Assembly (NCBI GenBank): GCA_025642075.2
Contig: JAODUO010000187.1
Location: 38,501 to 102,500 of the forward strand
Reading direction: 5' to 3'
Origin: Ridgeia piscesae
Taxonomy: Eukaryota > Annelida > Polychaeta > Sabellida > Siboglinidae
Length of the DNA stretch: 64,000 bases
Under the pieces are notes generated by a model. It was not told where the DNA came from. It saw only the letters and a list, made by a program, of their open reading frames with translations, and searched no databases. The position numbers were made by a program, and so were the translations under genes. This document shows positions 53,681-64,000 of the stretch, piece by piece (positions within the stretch are counted from its first letter, which is position 1; each line of letters starts with the position of its first letter).

Positions 53681-56585
53681 GCAGTAGCAAGTACCCAGTC
53701 TAACTACATGCCCAATCACACCCAACAAGGTGAAGTAGCAAGTACCCATTCTACTTACACGTCCAGTCACAACCAGCAAGGTGAAGTAGCAAGTACCCAT
53801 TCTACTTACACGTCCAGTCACAACCAGCAAGGTGAAGTAGCAAGTACCCATTCTACTTACACGTCCAGTCACACCCAACAAGGTGAAGTAGCAAGTACCC
53901 ATTCTACTTACACGTCCAGTCACAACCAGCAAGGTGAAGTAGCAAGACCCAGTCTACCTACACGGCCAGTCACACCCAACAAGGTGAAGTAGCAAGTACC
54001 CAGTCTACCTACACGGCCAATCACAACCAACAAAATGAAGTAACAAGTACCCAGTCTACCTACACGGCCAATCACACCCAACAAGGTGAAGTGGCAAGTA
54101 CCCAGTCTACCTACACGGCCAATCACAACCAACAAGGTGAAGTGGCAAGTACCCAGTCTACCTACACGGCCAATCACAACCAACAAGTTGAAGTAGCAAG
54201 TACATAGTCTACATACAAGGCCAACCACAACCAACAAGGTGAAGTAGCAAGTACCCAGTCTACATACACGGCCAATCACAACCAACAAAGTGAAGTAGCA
54301 AGTACCCAGTCTACCTACACAGCCAATCACACACAACAAGGTGAAGTGGCAAGTACCCAGTCTACCTACACGGCCAATCACACCCAACAAGGTGAAGTGG
54401 CAAGTACCCAGTCTACCTACACAGCCAATCACACCCAACAAGTTGAAGTAGCAAGTACCCAGTCTACCTACATGGCCAATCACACCCAGCAGTGTAGTAG
54501 CAAGTATATATTCTACCTACACGGCCAGTCACAAAAAGCAAGGTGAAGTAGCAAGTACCTAGTCTGCCTACACGGCCAACCACACCCAACAAGTTGAAGT
54601 AGCAAGTACCCAGTCTACCTACATGGCCAGTCACACCCAGCAGTGTAGTAGCAAGTATATATTCTACCTACACGGCCAGTCACAAAAAGCAAGGTGAAGT
54701 AGCAAGTACCTAGTCTGCCTACACGGCCAACCACACCCAACAAGTTGAAGTAGCAAGTACCCAGTCTATCTACATGGCCAATCACACCCAGCAGTGTAGT
54801 AGCAAGTATATATTCTACCTACACGGCCAATCACACCCAGCAGTGTAGTAGCAAGTACCTAGTCTGCCTAAACGGCCAATCACACCCAACAAGTTGAAGT
54901 TGCAAGTACCCAGTCTACCTACATTGCATCACACCCAGTAGTGAAGTAGCAAGTACCTAGTCTACCTACACGGCCAATCACATCCAGCAGTGAAGTAGCA
55001 AGTACCTAGTCTGCCTACACGGCCAACCACACCCAACAAGTTGAAGTGCAAGTACCCAGCTACCTACATGGAATCACACCCAGAGTGAGTAGCAAGTACT
55101 ATTCTACCTACACGGCCAATCACACCCAGCAGTGTAGTAGCAAGTACCAGTCTCCTAAACGGCCAATCCACCCAACAGTGAAGTTGCAAGTACCCAGTCT
55201 CCTACACTGAATCACACCCAGAGTGAAGTAGCAAGTACCTAGTCTACCTACACGGCCAATCACACCCAGCAGTGTGTAGCAAGTACCCGTCTACCTACAC
55301 GGCCAATCCACCAGCAGTGAAGTAGCAAGTACCAGTCTCCTACACGGCCATCACAACAAGCAGTGAGTAGCAAGTACCTGTCTCCTACACGGCCAATCAC
55401 ACTCAGCAGTGAGTAGCAAGTACCTGGTCTACCTACACGCCAATCACACCCAGCAGTGAGTAGCAAGTACCGTCTACCTACACGCCAATCACACCCATTC
55501 AGTCACACCCAGCAGTGAAGTAGCAAGTACCCAGTCTACCTACACGGCCAACCATACCCAACAAGGTGAAGTAGCAAGTACCCAGTCTACCTACATGGCC
55601 AATCACATCCAGCAGTGTAGTAGCAAGTATCTAGTCTACCTACACGGTCAATCACACCCAGCAGTGAAGTAGCAAGTACCTAGTCTACCTACACAGCCAA
55701 TCACACCCAGCAGTGAAGTAGCAAGTACCCAGTCTACCTACACGGCCAATCACACCCAACAAGGTGAAGTAGCAAGTACCCAGTCTACCTACATGGCCCG
55801 TCACACCCAACAAGGTGAAGTAGCAAGTACCTAGTCTACCTACACAGCCAATCACACCCAGCAGTGAAGTAGCAAGTACCCAGTCTACCTACACGGCCAA
55901 TCACACCCAACAAGGTGAAGTAGCAAGTACCCAGTCTACCTACATGGCCAATCACACCCAGCAGTGTAGTAGCAAGTATCTAGTCTACCTACACGGTCAA
56001 TCACACCCAGCAGTGAAGTAGCAAGTACCTAGTCTACCTACACGGCCAATCACACCCAGCAGTGTAGTAGCAAGTACCTGGTCTACCTACACGGCCAATC
56101 ACACCCAGCAGTGAAGTAGCAAGTACCTAGTCTACCTACACGGCCAATCACACCCAGCAGTGAAGTAGCAAGTACCTAGTCTACTTACACGGCCAATCAC
56201 ACCCAGCAGTGAAGTAGTAAGTACCTAGTCTGCCTACACGGCCAATCACACCCAGCAGTGTAGTAGCAAGTACCTAGTCTGCCTATACGGCCAATCACAC
56301 CCAGCAGTGTAGTAGCAAGTACCTAGTCTACCTACACGGCCAATCACACCCAGCAGTGTAGTAGCAAGTACCTAGCCTGCCTACACGGCCAATCACACCC
56401 AGCAGTGTAGTAGCAAGTACCTAGTCTATCTACAAGGCCAATCACACCCAGCAGTGTAGTAGCAAGTACCCAGTCTACCTACACATTCAGTCACACCCAG
56501 CAGTGAAGTAGCAAGTACCCTGTCTGCCTACACGGCCAATCACACCCAGCAGTGTAGTAGCAAGCATCCGGTCCACTCACGCGGC
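53680..56585. repeat. 49 to 51-bp satellite, about 58 copies
   Basis: Core agtagcaagtacccagtcta cctacacggccaatcacacc. The left part (to about 54480) uses mainly 51-bp units with caaggtgaagt and is open on both strands. The right part uses 49-bp units with cagtgtagt or cagtgaagt. The sector 55040-55500 contains many single-base losses not seen elsewhere. Confidence 0.95.
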
Positions 56586-56816
56586 CAGTCACACAGTACA
56601 GCTGTACACGGACAACGAACTGTCCACGTATCCCGAACAAACGTCTTCTTATCTGGGTGCGTCAACAACGAGGCAAGAGACGCTGACTGACTAGGCCGAT
56701 CTGTGTCACGTGGGCGGTAACTTCAAAGACGAAACGATGACAGAACACGATCTTGCCATGAATAATACGCAGAACTACGGCGCAAGCATGTAGGCTGTGA
56801 GAACTGATGCATATAC

Positions 56817-56898
56817 GCACACGCACACGCACACGCACACGCACACGCACACGCACACGCACACGCACACGCACACGCACACGCACACGCACACGCAC
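56817..56898. repeat. (CACACG)n hexanucleotide array
   Basis: About 13 perfect copies of CACACG. Confidence 0.95.
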
Positions 56899-57490
56899 AT
56901 ACAACTCTGATTGTAACAAGGTGTCAAGAAGACTTTGAAAACAAAGTAATATTAAACTAACAGCTTTTGTGCTCGTTAGCTGACCTGTCTTGTTGTTCCC
57001 ATGAGTGTCCCCTGTCGTCAGAGGTCATCATATCATCATTAAAGATAATTTATGCACAGGACGCTTATTTCCTAAACATAATATACGGGTCACTGTTACA
57101 ACAAGAGACTCCATGTTTAATGGCGCGATGCTTATCTTCGTAATTATGTGCGCGGTTCATATTTAAGTAATTACATACCACATACAAACGTTTAGGCGTG
57201 TTTACACAAGCCCGCAAATGAGGAAACTGGTAATTTGACGCAAAAACCCAACGCAGCAGTATAGATTCTTTGAAATCGCGTAATATACCCGTCAAACCTT
57301 TGCGCCATATCTATTCAGTGAACGCGATACTGACGAACCAAATGATACGCTAATGACAGCTCATCACTTCAGGACAAGTTACTGCTGGTTGGCCAGCCAC
57401 TGGGAATGCGTAGATGAGCGGCACACGTGTGTTTGTTTATCCACGCGCGTGTTCTATTTTAGTCTTGGCATAGGCGCGGCGAACTTTCAG

Positions 57491-57520
57491 CCAATCGACG
57501 CACGCGCTGCCAATGACGTC
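57491..57520 (+). promoter_or_regulatory. Promoter elements: two CCAAT boxes and a CRE-like site
   Basis: CCAAT at 57491-57495 and 57510-57514, and TGACGTC at 57514-57520, 74-103 bp upstream of the start codon at 57594, in CpG-containing sequence. The spacing suits a CCAAT/CREB-type TATA-less promoter, as is common for secretory-pathway genes. Confidence 0.45.
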
Positions 57521-57593
57521 GCCCGGCGAACTGGCAGAGTCCAGTGAAATCTCTAAAACATGGCGAGCTGAGACGCATTGAGAAAATGTGACC

Positions 57594-57704
57594 ATGTCGT
57601 TGCGTGGGCTTTCTGTAGTTTGTTCGCTACTGGCATTATCATGGACTGTCGCGCAGGCAAAGAACGTCAGTGAAGTGTGCAAGTCGCAATGCCAGCAGAT
57701 TGTC
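57594..57704 (+). CDS. First exon of a secreted or membrane protein (continues to the right)
   Basis: ATG in good context (accATGtcg) starts a 37-codon exon ending in phase 0 at ATTGTC|gtaagt, a near-perfect donor. It encodes a signal peptide (MSLRGLSVVCSLLALSWTVA then QA as the likely cleavage site) and the start of the mature chain KNVSEVCKSQCQQIV, with two Cys spaced CxxxC. I do not recognise the family, and no later exon could be identified before the window ends, so the first intron appears to exceed 6 kb or its exons are too short to see. Confidence 0.7.
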
Positions 57705-57779
57705 GTAAGTCTTTTTTACCCTTCTTTTATGTCGGTGTCATCATTCCTGCGTCGGCGCTGTGGAACGCGGTGTTAGTTG

Positions 57780-60700
57780 CTTGAGCTTGAGCCTTGGCGG
57801 GCTGCGAGTTTACTGCTCACGGTACCCGTGCCGTGGGTAAGTATTATGCTCACATACATCGGCGCGGGAGGGGGGTTCAAGGGGGGATTTTGTTAGGGGG
57901 GGCAAAACATGGTTCTATCCTAGTAAATTTGACTCTAAATCTAAATCAAAAAATGTCGAGTGTAAGCTGAGCAGAGTCACACTCGAGACAAGGAAGGATC
58001 GAAGGTTCAGATCTTCATCAACTTGTCTTTGACTTTGTACCATCTTTATTTCCTTAACAAATTGTGGTTGTTTTGGCAAGTGTCAAGAGGGGTTTCAGTT
58101 GAAGGTTTCTGGTGTGAGCTCCGATCATTTTGAACGTCGCCGCGAAAATTCTTCAACAGCACCCACCGCCCCCATCAGTCCCCCCCCCCATCGTCTGATG
58201 CTGGCGATGTCACGCCAGCGCTGTCAGACCACGGCTCTGTTTACCCAAATATTAATTTCCTTCCCGTGACAGTGATTACGTTCTGTTGGGGAGGGGGGGG
58301 GGTATTAAATCTACAGAAATATTGTTGCTTGCAATATTAATAAAATAAAATACTACTTAGTATTATCATATTAAAAAGAAAAAAAATATATCCTGAAGAA
58401 AGTTTTTATATTAATTACATAGTTATAGTTGTATAACCCTGTCAAGTTTTTGACTGATATTACTTTTTATTACATACAGAGTGGGATAAAATTAGTGATT
58501 ATTTCAAAATATTATACAAATACCAAATAAGTGCAGACAAGTACTGGCATTAGTGATATTTAAGTTAATAATAAATATATAAATATAGTACAGTTAGTGT
58601 ACATTTAAAAACACTTATTGACTGAATGAAATATGACTAACTTGTCGTAATAATTCTCCATGCAGTTTCCCTGGCTGTAAACAATTACAACAGTAATGAC
58701 CCTGCAATGACACTGTTGACCACAGATCACACAATTGGTCAGTGGTCAACAAGGAATTGTTGACACCCTTCTTGGACATCTGTTTGTTATATACAGGCCA
58801 CAACTAACTGACACAGATATTTAGTTCATTCTAACAATATAAGTTGTTAAATTCAGTGAAACACTTATTGTTTGACAACGAGACTTCATGACAGCTCAAT
58901 GTATTAGTTGTTCACTTTATTGATTGTTCAGTTTATGAGTAATTCACTTTAAATATTAGTAGTTGACTTTATCACTAATTTACTTTATTAGTTGTTCAAT
59001 TATAGATAGACTGAGCTTTGTGTTAAACTTTGAGCAGATGACAAAATTGATAATTTGAGATGTGTTGTACTTGTCCCTTTGAAGACTGAGGTCACACCTA
59101 GCACATTAACACAGTTGCTTTGATACCCTTTGCCCTAATTTGTTTTGTAGATTATTTAACTTATATATTTGAAGTCATTTACAAATATGTTTTAACATAG
59201 GTCAATAATAATAATAATAATATTATTATAATCATTAAATAATTTATAAATAACATAATCATTTAACTCATTGTTAAAAATACTAATACAATTTTCATTA
59301 AAAATATTGCTACTTGTATTTTAAGTAATTTATTATAAATGCAGACTTTTAAAAATGTAATTACATTTGAATAATTAATTATTTTATGTTAACATTGAGT
59401 TATGATTATTTTACCGGTAGTTATTAATATACTGTGTCTAGACGTGTATGCTGGTGTGTGTGTATTGCCACAGAGAAACATGTTAGCACTTAGCAGCCAC
59501 CTGTTCATAACAATAATGTGAATATAATGTTTTTTTTGTAAGGTTTGAATGACTATCTTTCCAGTACGATAACTTGGCTGTTGTGTATTGTGTCCTTCGG
59601 TCAATTAATTTGAACTGAATCATTCAAAATCAATTACATCTTGCAGGCCATTATAGCAGTCTCTTTTAATTTTTAATGATTCTATGATTTGTTTTTATTG
59701 TCTATTTTTTACATTTTATTGATTGTGAGTGTACATGAATTTGAGCAAGCTATTAACGTATAAAAACTTTTTTTTATAAATATGGTACACAATATTAATA
59801 ATACTAGTGAATTAATAATTACCCCTGAATGAAACGTGATCATATCAGTGTCATGATGAGATTGTGTCAGTGTCATGACGAGAACAGGTCAGTGTCTTGA
59901 CCAGATCGTGTCAGTGTCATGGCGAGATCATGTCATTGTTATCACCAGATTGTATTAGAGTTATCATGTGTCCGTGGAACTATCAGATTGCAGTTGAAGC
60001 ACTTGTGGTGTCATCAGCTTGTTGCAATGTTTCAATACAAAGTTGAGTTGTTAGTTTTGAAGATATTGGTACTATTTGCCAGCAGTTCTTAGCAGTATTT
60101 ATGTACTAAATTTACAATTGTCTGTGATAACCTGATAATTAACTCAGGATAATAAAATCTAAAATATTCAAGTAAAATACACATACAGAATGCTGTTTAA
60201 TTTTGGAAAAAATTCAATCATTCCCGTGGTTATTTGGTCAGACTTGTCATTTTGGACCCCTGCTTCCCATCACCTAAGCACATTGGTAACCTACCCCTGC
60301 TCTTTCTTTATGGGATAGAGCAGGTTGAAGCTTGCTCCTGTCACCGAAATAAGATATGAAACAATATACATCTATAAAACTTGTGTTTACATCCAGAGAG
60401 TTACTTATGGCTGTGGAGGAGAGTTTAGACACCCAGGATGACGCAGGAGCCTCTCAGGTGGTTTTAGTTATCTCCTCTCCTCATACAAACTGCAGCTTCT
60501 GTACCTACCGCTCTGTCAAATGAAGCACCACGGATAACGGGCTTGTGCGGCTGAGCCTGATGCATGGCCTCGTGGTGGGAAGATGGTTGGTTGATACTAT
60601 CAACACATCGTGCTGGGAGGGCAAACACAATGTCTAGCAGAAGGTCACGGAGCTGTGCAAGATCTGTCTGTATTTTGCTGGAGTCGTCTCTCTTGGCGAA

Positions 60701-62320
60701 GTGCCAGGGGAACCAATATTGGGTCTTATTCTGGGAGATAATTGTATTTAGATATCAGCTTTCTGTAGAGTGCACCTTGCTGTTGGAGGGTGCGACAGAT
60801 GCAGATGTTAGTTTGGCAGAGTGTTTTTCTGGCCTGTGAGAGAGCTGGAGATGGCAGGGACCCTAGGTGTGCACTCTGAGGACTTGATCAGGAGTGCAGT
60901 GATTTAGATGACATGCAGTAGTTGCATCTATAGATTCACGAATTAATGCACAGGATGCTGGGGACAAAATAACCCTTGAACTCATTATTCTTTAGAAATT
61001 TTCTAACCGAAATCTACGTAATTACAGCCCAGGCAATTTAATGTTATCAGCCAGTAGGGTGACTGGGTGAGGTTCCATTTCCTTGGCTATTCCAAAGAGA
61101 AAAACAATTAATTATTCCTCCACCATTGCTGACACATCTAATCAGTTGTGTACACATTAATTGTATTGTTGTATTTTATACATCATGAAACTACACGTCA
61201 TAAGATGACCCAATGAAATTGCCAAGGATGCCAGTAAAGCGTGACCCCCAATTTGAGAACCACTGCAATACATACTGAAATAAATGTTGTTCTTTGAAAG
61301 CATCTGTCAGTTGGTAATAAATACAATGTAATACACTACTCACATTGTGATTAGTGACACATTTTAAAGACACTGGCTGACTTTAAATAGAGGACGAAGA
61401 ATTTTTTTAAAGAAGTTAGTAGGAACAAAACAAAAAATATACTAAACATTATTCCATATGATAGTGATTATATTAAAATGCTTACATAAGAGTCGTTGTA
61501 TTTGGGATAGTATATGATTAGTTAATTTAAAATTGAAAGAATAAATATATATATATATACTAATATATAGTATGTTGTAGACATCTGTACTGACATGTAC
61601 ATTTGATTGGTCTGTTACTAAGTATCAAATTTCTGATTTATTTCAATTGAGTTGGTACAATATGACAAGAGTGGCTCATAAACACTACTGCAAGTAACAA
61701 ACTGATCTGATCTTCCCAGACTCAGTATTTCCAGAAATTACAATACAAAAACATTGTACAATGTATAGACAACTTAGCCTGTGGGAGTATCCGGTCTCTT
61801 ACACATCCTTTTCTCCCTGTGGATTTGTCCCTTACAATCCCAGTCCCTCCCAGGTACCTGGAGGGAAGAGTTCAGTGAGAATTGACTCAGTTGTAAGCTG
61901 GGCTGTGAATGCAGAACATTTATGCCAGGATTCCCACTCCTGCGGGACCCCCAATCTCCAGGGATCCCTATTTCCCACAGGTGTGACAGGTGGCTCTGGA
62001 TATTGCCAATCTTCCCCTTCCTCCCACGGGATCACTCCCACCTTGTAGGAGCTTACTCTACAGTGAGAGTGAGAGTAAGGGTGAGGGTGGGTTTAATCTG
62101 AGGACCTGAGGCTGGCATATGTGTCTGATTAACTATCAGTGTTCTTGTAACTGTCGACCACTTCCGGGTCTGACTTGAGTCTTCAGTACTATAGTCACCT
62201 GCTTCTCCGGCCTGCCTTCCCTTTGGGAGTCACCAGTATTGATAGGGTTAGTAACAGCTGCATATAGTATACTTGTATAGGAATTGTTCTCTGTTGGATC
62301 AGTTTACTCATGTGTAGTTT
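57780..62320. other. Probable long first intron of the 57.6-kb gene
   Basis: AT-rich sequence with homopolymer G/C runs at 57869-57900, 58184-58192 and 58290-58302, and small (AAT)n at 59206-59230. A few imperfect copies of agatcgtgtcagtgtcatga occur at about 59850-59950. No exon supported. Confidence 0.5.
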
Positions 62321-62325
62321 GACTG

Positions 62326-62743
62326 CACGCACACATGCATGCACGCATGCACTCACACTCACATACACACATACACACACACTCATATACACACTCACAT
62401 ACACACACACTCATATACACACTCACATACACACACACTCACACACTTACACACTCACACACTTACACACTCACACACATACACACTCACATACACACTC
62501 ACACACACACACACAACACACACACACACACACATACACACACATACACACACATACACACATACACACACACTCACATACACACTCACACACATACACA
62601 CATACACTCACATACACACTCACACACATACACACTCACATACATACTCACACACACACATATACACTCTCATACACATTCACACACATACAATCACATA
62701 CATACTCACACACATACACGCACGCATGCATGCACGCACACAT

Positions 62744-62777
<34 letters not shown>
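62326..62777. repeat. CA-rich microsatellite complex (ACACTC / ATACAC)n
   Basis: Mixed cacacactcacatacacac units over 450 bp, ending in a pure CA run at 62745-62776. Confidence 0.95.
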
Positions 62778-62779
62778 CC

Positions 62780-63165
62780 ACAATGTTTTCTAAAGACCCG
62801 TCTGTTTTGGATGGGTAAAATATCTGTGGATGGGTAACAGGGTAGGGGGTGGCAAAAATGTAAACCTTCATAAAAGACCTGTTCACACATAACGGTACTT
62901 AATTAAACTGATAAAAATTAATAACATAAAAAACGAATAAATCTAAAATATAATAATAATTGACGTTAAACTGGTACGACTCTTTAAGCTACAGTAGTTT
63001 TCGTAATAACACTGTTGACATCTTCATTGTATAAAATCTTAGAAAAATATGCTTCTTTAAGTTGTAAAACATTATGTATCTGGATTTTGTTCCTGTGTAC
63101 AAACAGTATCATTTCTGTCATAATTACCACAAATCGATTGTTATAGTGCATTTTAAAAGCTAACT
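62780..63165. other. AT-rich unique stretch
   Basis: Nothing recognisable. Confidence 0.5.
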
Positions 63166-63169
63166 ATGT

Positions 63170-63302
63170 GTGCATGCATGCGTGCGTGCGTGCATGTATG
63201 CATGTATGCTTGTGTGTGTGTGCATGCATGTATGCATGTGTGGTGCATGCATGCATACATATGTGTGTGTATGTGTGCGCATGCATGTGTATGTGTTCAT
63301 GC
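63170..63302. repeat. (TGCA/TGTG)n-rich tract
   Basis: Irregular mixture of tgcatgcatg, tgtgtgtg and gcgtgcgtg units. Confidence 0.88.
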
Positions 63303-64000
63303 AGAAGTTCAGTGTCATAATAATTTTATAAAAAGGTTGGTATAAAGCCGTACCATGAGCACAGACATGATACTACTTGGATACATACAGGCACTGCAAC
63401 ATGAATCCTACAAAACCCTCGGGGCAGATATTCCAGTGGCAGAATTACCAGGTAATATGTAGTAAATGAGCCTGCTATCAGTTACATCTGCATAAACGAC
63501 TCTCCTAGCTACAGCCGTTCTGCCCCCCAAATCACTACATGTACCTACAGTCTGACACCACCAGTGGTTGACGGCAAGTTGGTAACAACTTGGTACAAGT
63601 TCACTCAGTTCTGTGACTTCTGTCTCGATAAAGGTCACACCTGGGGTCAGAGTACAATCTAAGGTCACTAGTATACAATAACAAATATCAACCCAAAACA
63701 CTATTTATGTTAACTTTTATTTGATTAGTAAACTATGTCAGGCAGACAACAAAATGGCTGCCAGAAGATATGCTTTTTGTTGTATATTTGGTTGAAATTC
63801 AGCTTTCAGAATATTATCTTTGTGACAAAAACCTAAGTTGGTGAAATGTCAAGTGTATGCAGTAATGTTTGCTTATGAGATGTCATGCTGTCAAGCTGCA
63901 ATAGTAACGTAATTCCCAAACTTAACCATTATTAACATTGTTGGCAAAGGCAAAGCTTAAAGGATACATAAATTGTATTTTGCAGTAATTGTTTCCTTTT
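63303..64000. other. Right-end unique sequence
   Basis: No supported exon or repeat. A minus-strand open stretch (63701-63408) lacks splice context and family resemblance. Confidence 0.45.

Noticed and set aside
53627..54546. Open frames over 100 codons in the left part of the 51-bp satellite
   Set aside because: Consequence of a 51-bp period on both strands; lost as soon as 49-bp units appear.

Overview
This window looks like nuclear DNA of an animal, most likely a marine invertebrate; a lophotrochozoan such as a mollusc is my best guess, with low certainty. The genes are split by ordinary GT-AG introns and encode metazoan families (a GOPC/PIST orthologue, a CUB + LDL-receptor-A membrane protein, a VWA protein). 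They sit among LINE retrotransposons, hAT-like DNA elements and an unusually heavy load of micro- and minisatellites. There are no operons, CRISPR arrays or bacterial signals.

Layout. 1-1.8 kb: the 5' part of an unidentified minus-strand gene (exon 1 at 1709-1810, exon 2 at 362-508) that runs off the left edge. 3.4-12.8 kb: a complete seven-exon plus-strand VWA-domain gene (604 aa), head to head with the first. 15.3-21.7 kb: a minus-strand five-exon gene for a single-pass CUB-LDLa membrane protein (about 308 aa). 22.4-28.4 kb: a LINE fragment whose conserved reverse-transcriptase tail has expanded into a 52-bp satellite, then a 29-bp satellite. 28.4-35.2 kb: weak candidate exons and a 1.5-1.9 kb direct segmental duplication. 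36.9-48.1 kb: a complete nine-exon GOPC orthologue on the minus strand (481 aa as modelled). Its last intron holds a LINE 3' end, two nested hAT-like elements and a 60-bp array. 49.2-53.1 kb: a near full-length LINE (3.27 kb) inserted with an 8-bp target duplication into an older LINE fragment. 53.7-56.6 kb: a roughly 50-bp satellite. 57.6 kb: the first exon of a secreted or membrane protein on the plus strand, followed by long non-coding, probably intronic, DNA to the right edge.

The most interesting theme is that many tandem arrays are copies of exon-intron boundaries of the host genes. The GOPC exon 2 acceptor is repeated 14 times, with the acceptor AG lost in the 11 interior copies. The GOPC exon 6 donor is present three times in frame inside the PDZ coding region. 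The GOPC exon 4 donor has decayed copies beside it. The LDLa-exon acceptor is repeated about 55 times in a 27-bp unit. The VWA exon 3 acceptor has one decayed duplicate. This suggests that minisatellites arise repeatedly at splice junctions, and that decoy splice sites are either silenced or may feed alternative splicing.

Exon models were built by hand from reading frame, splice consensus, phase matching and remembered family features. No alignment, transcript or database search was possible.
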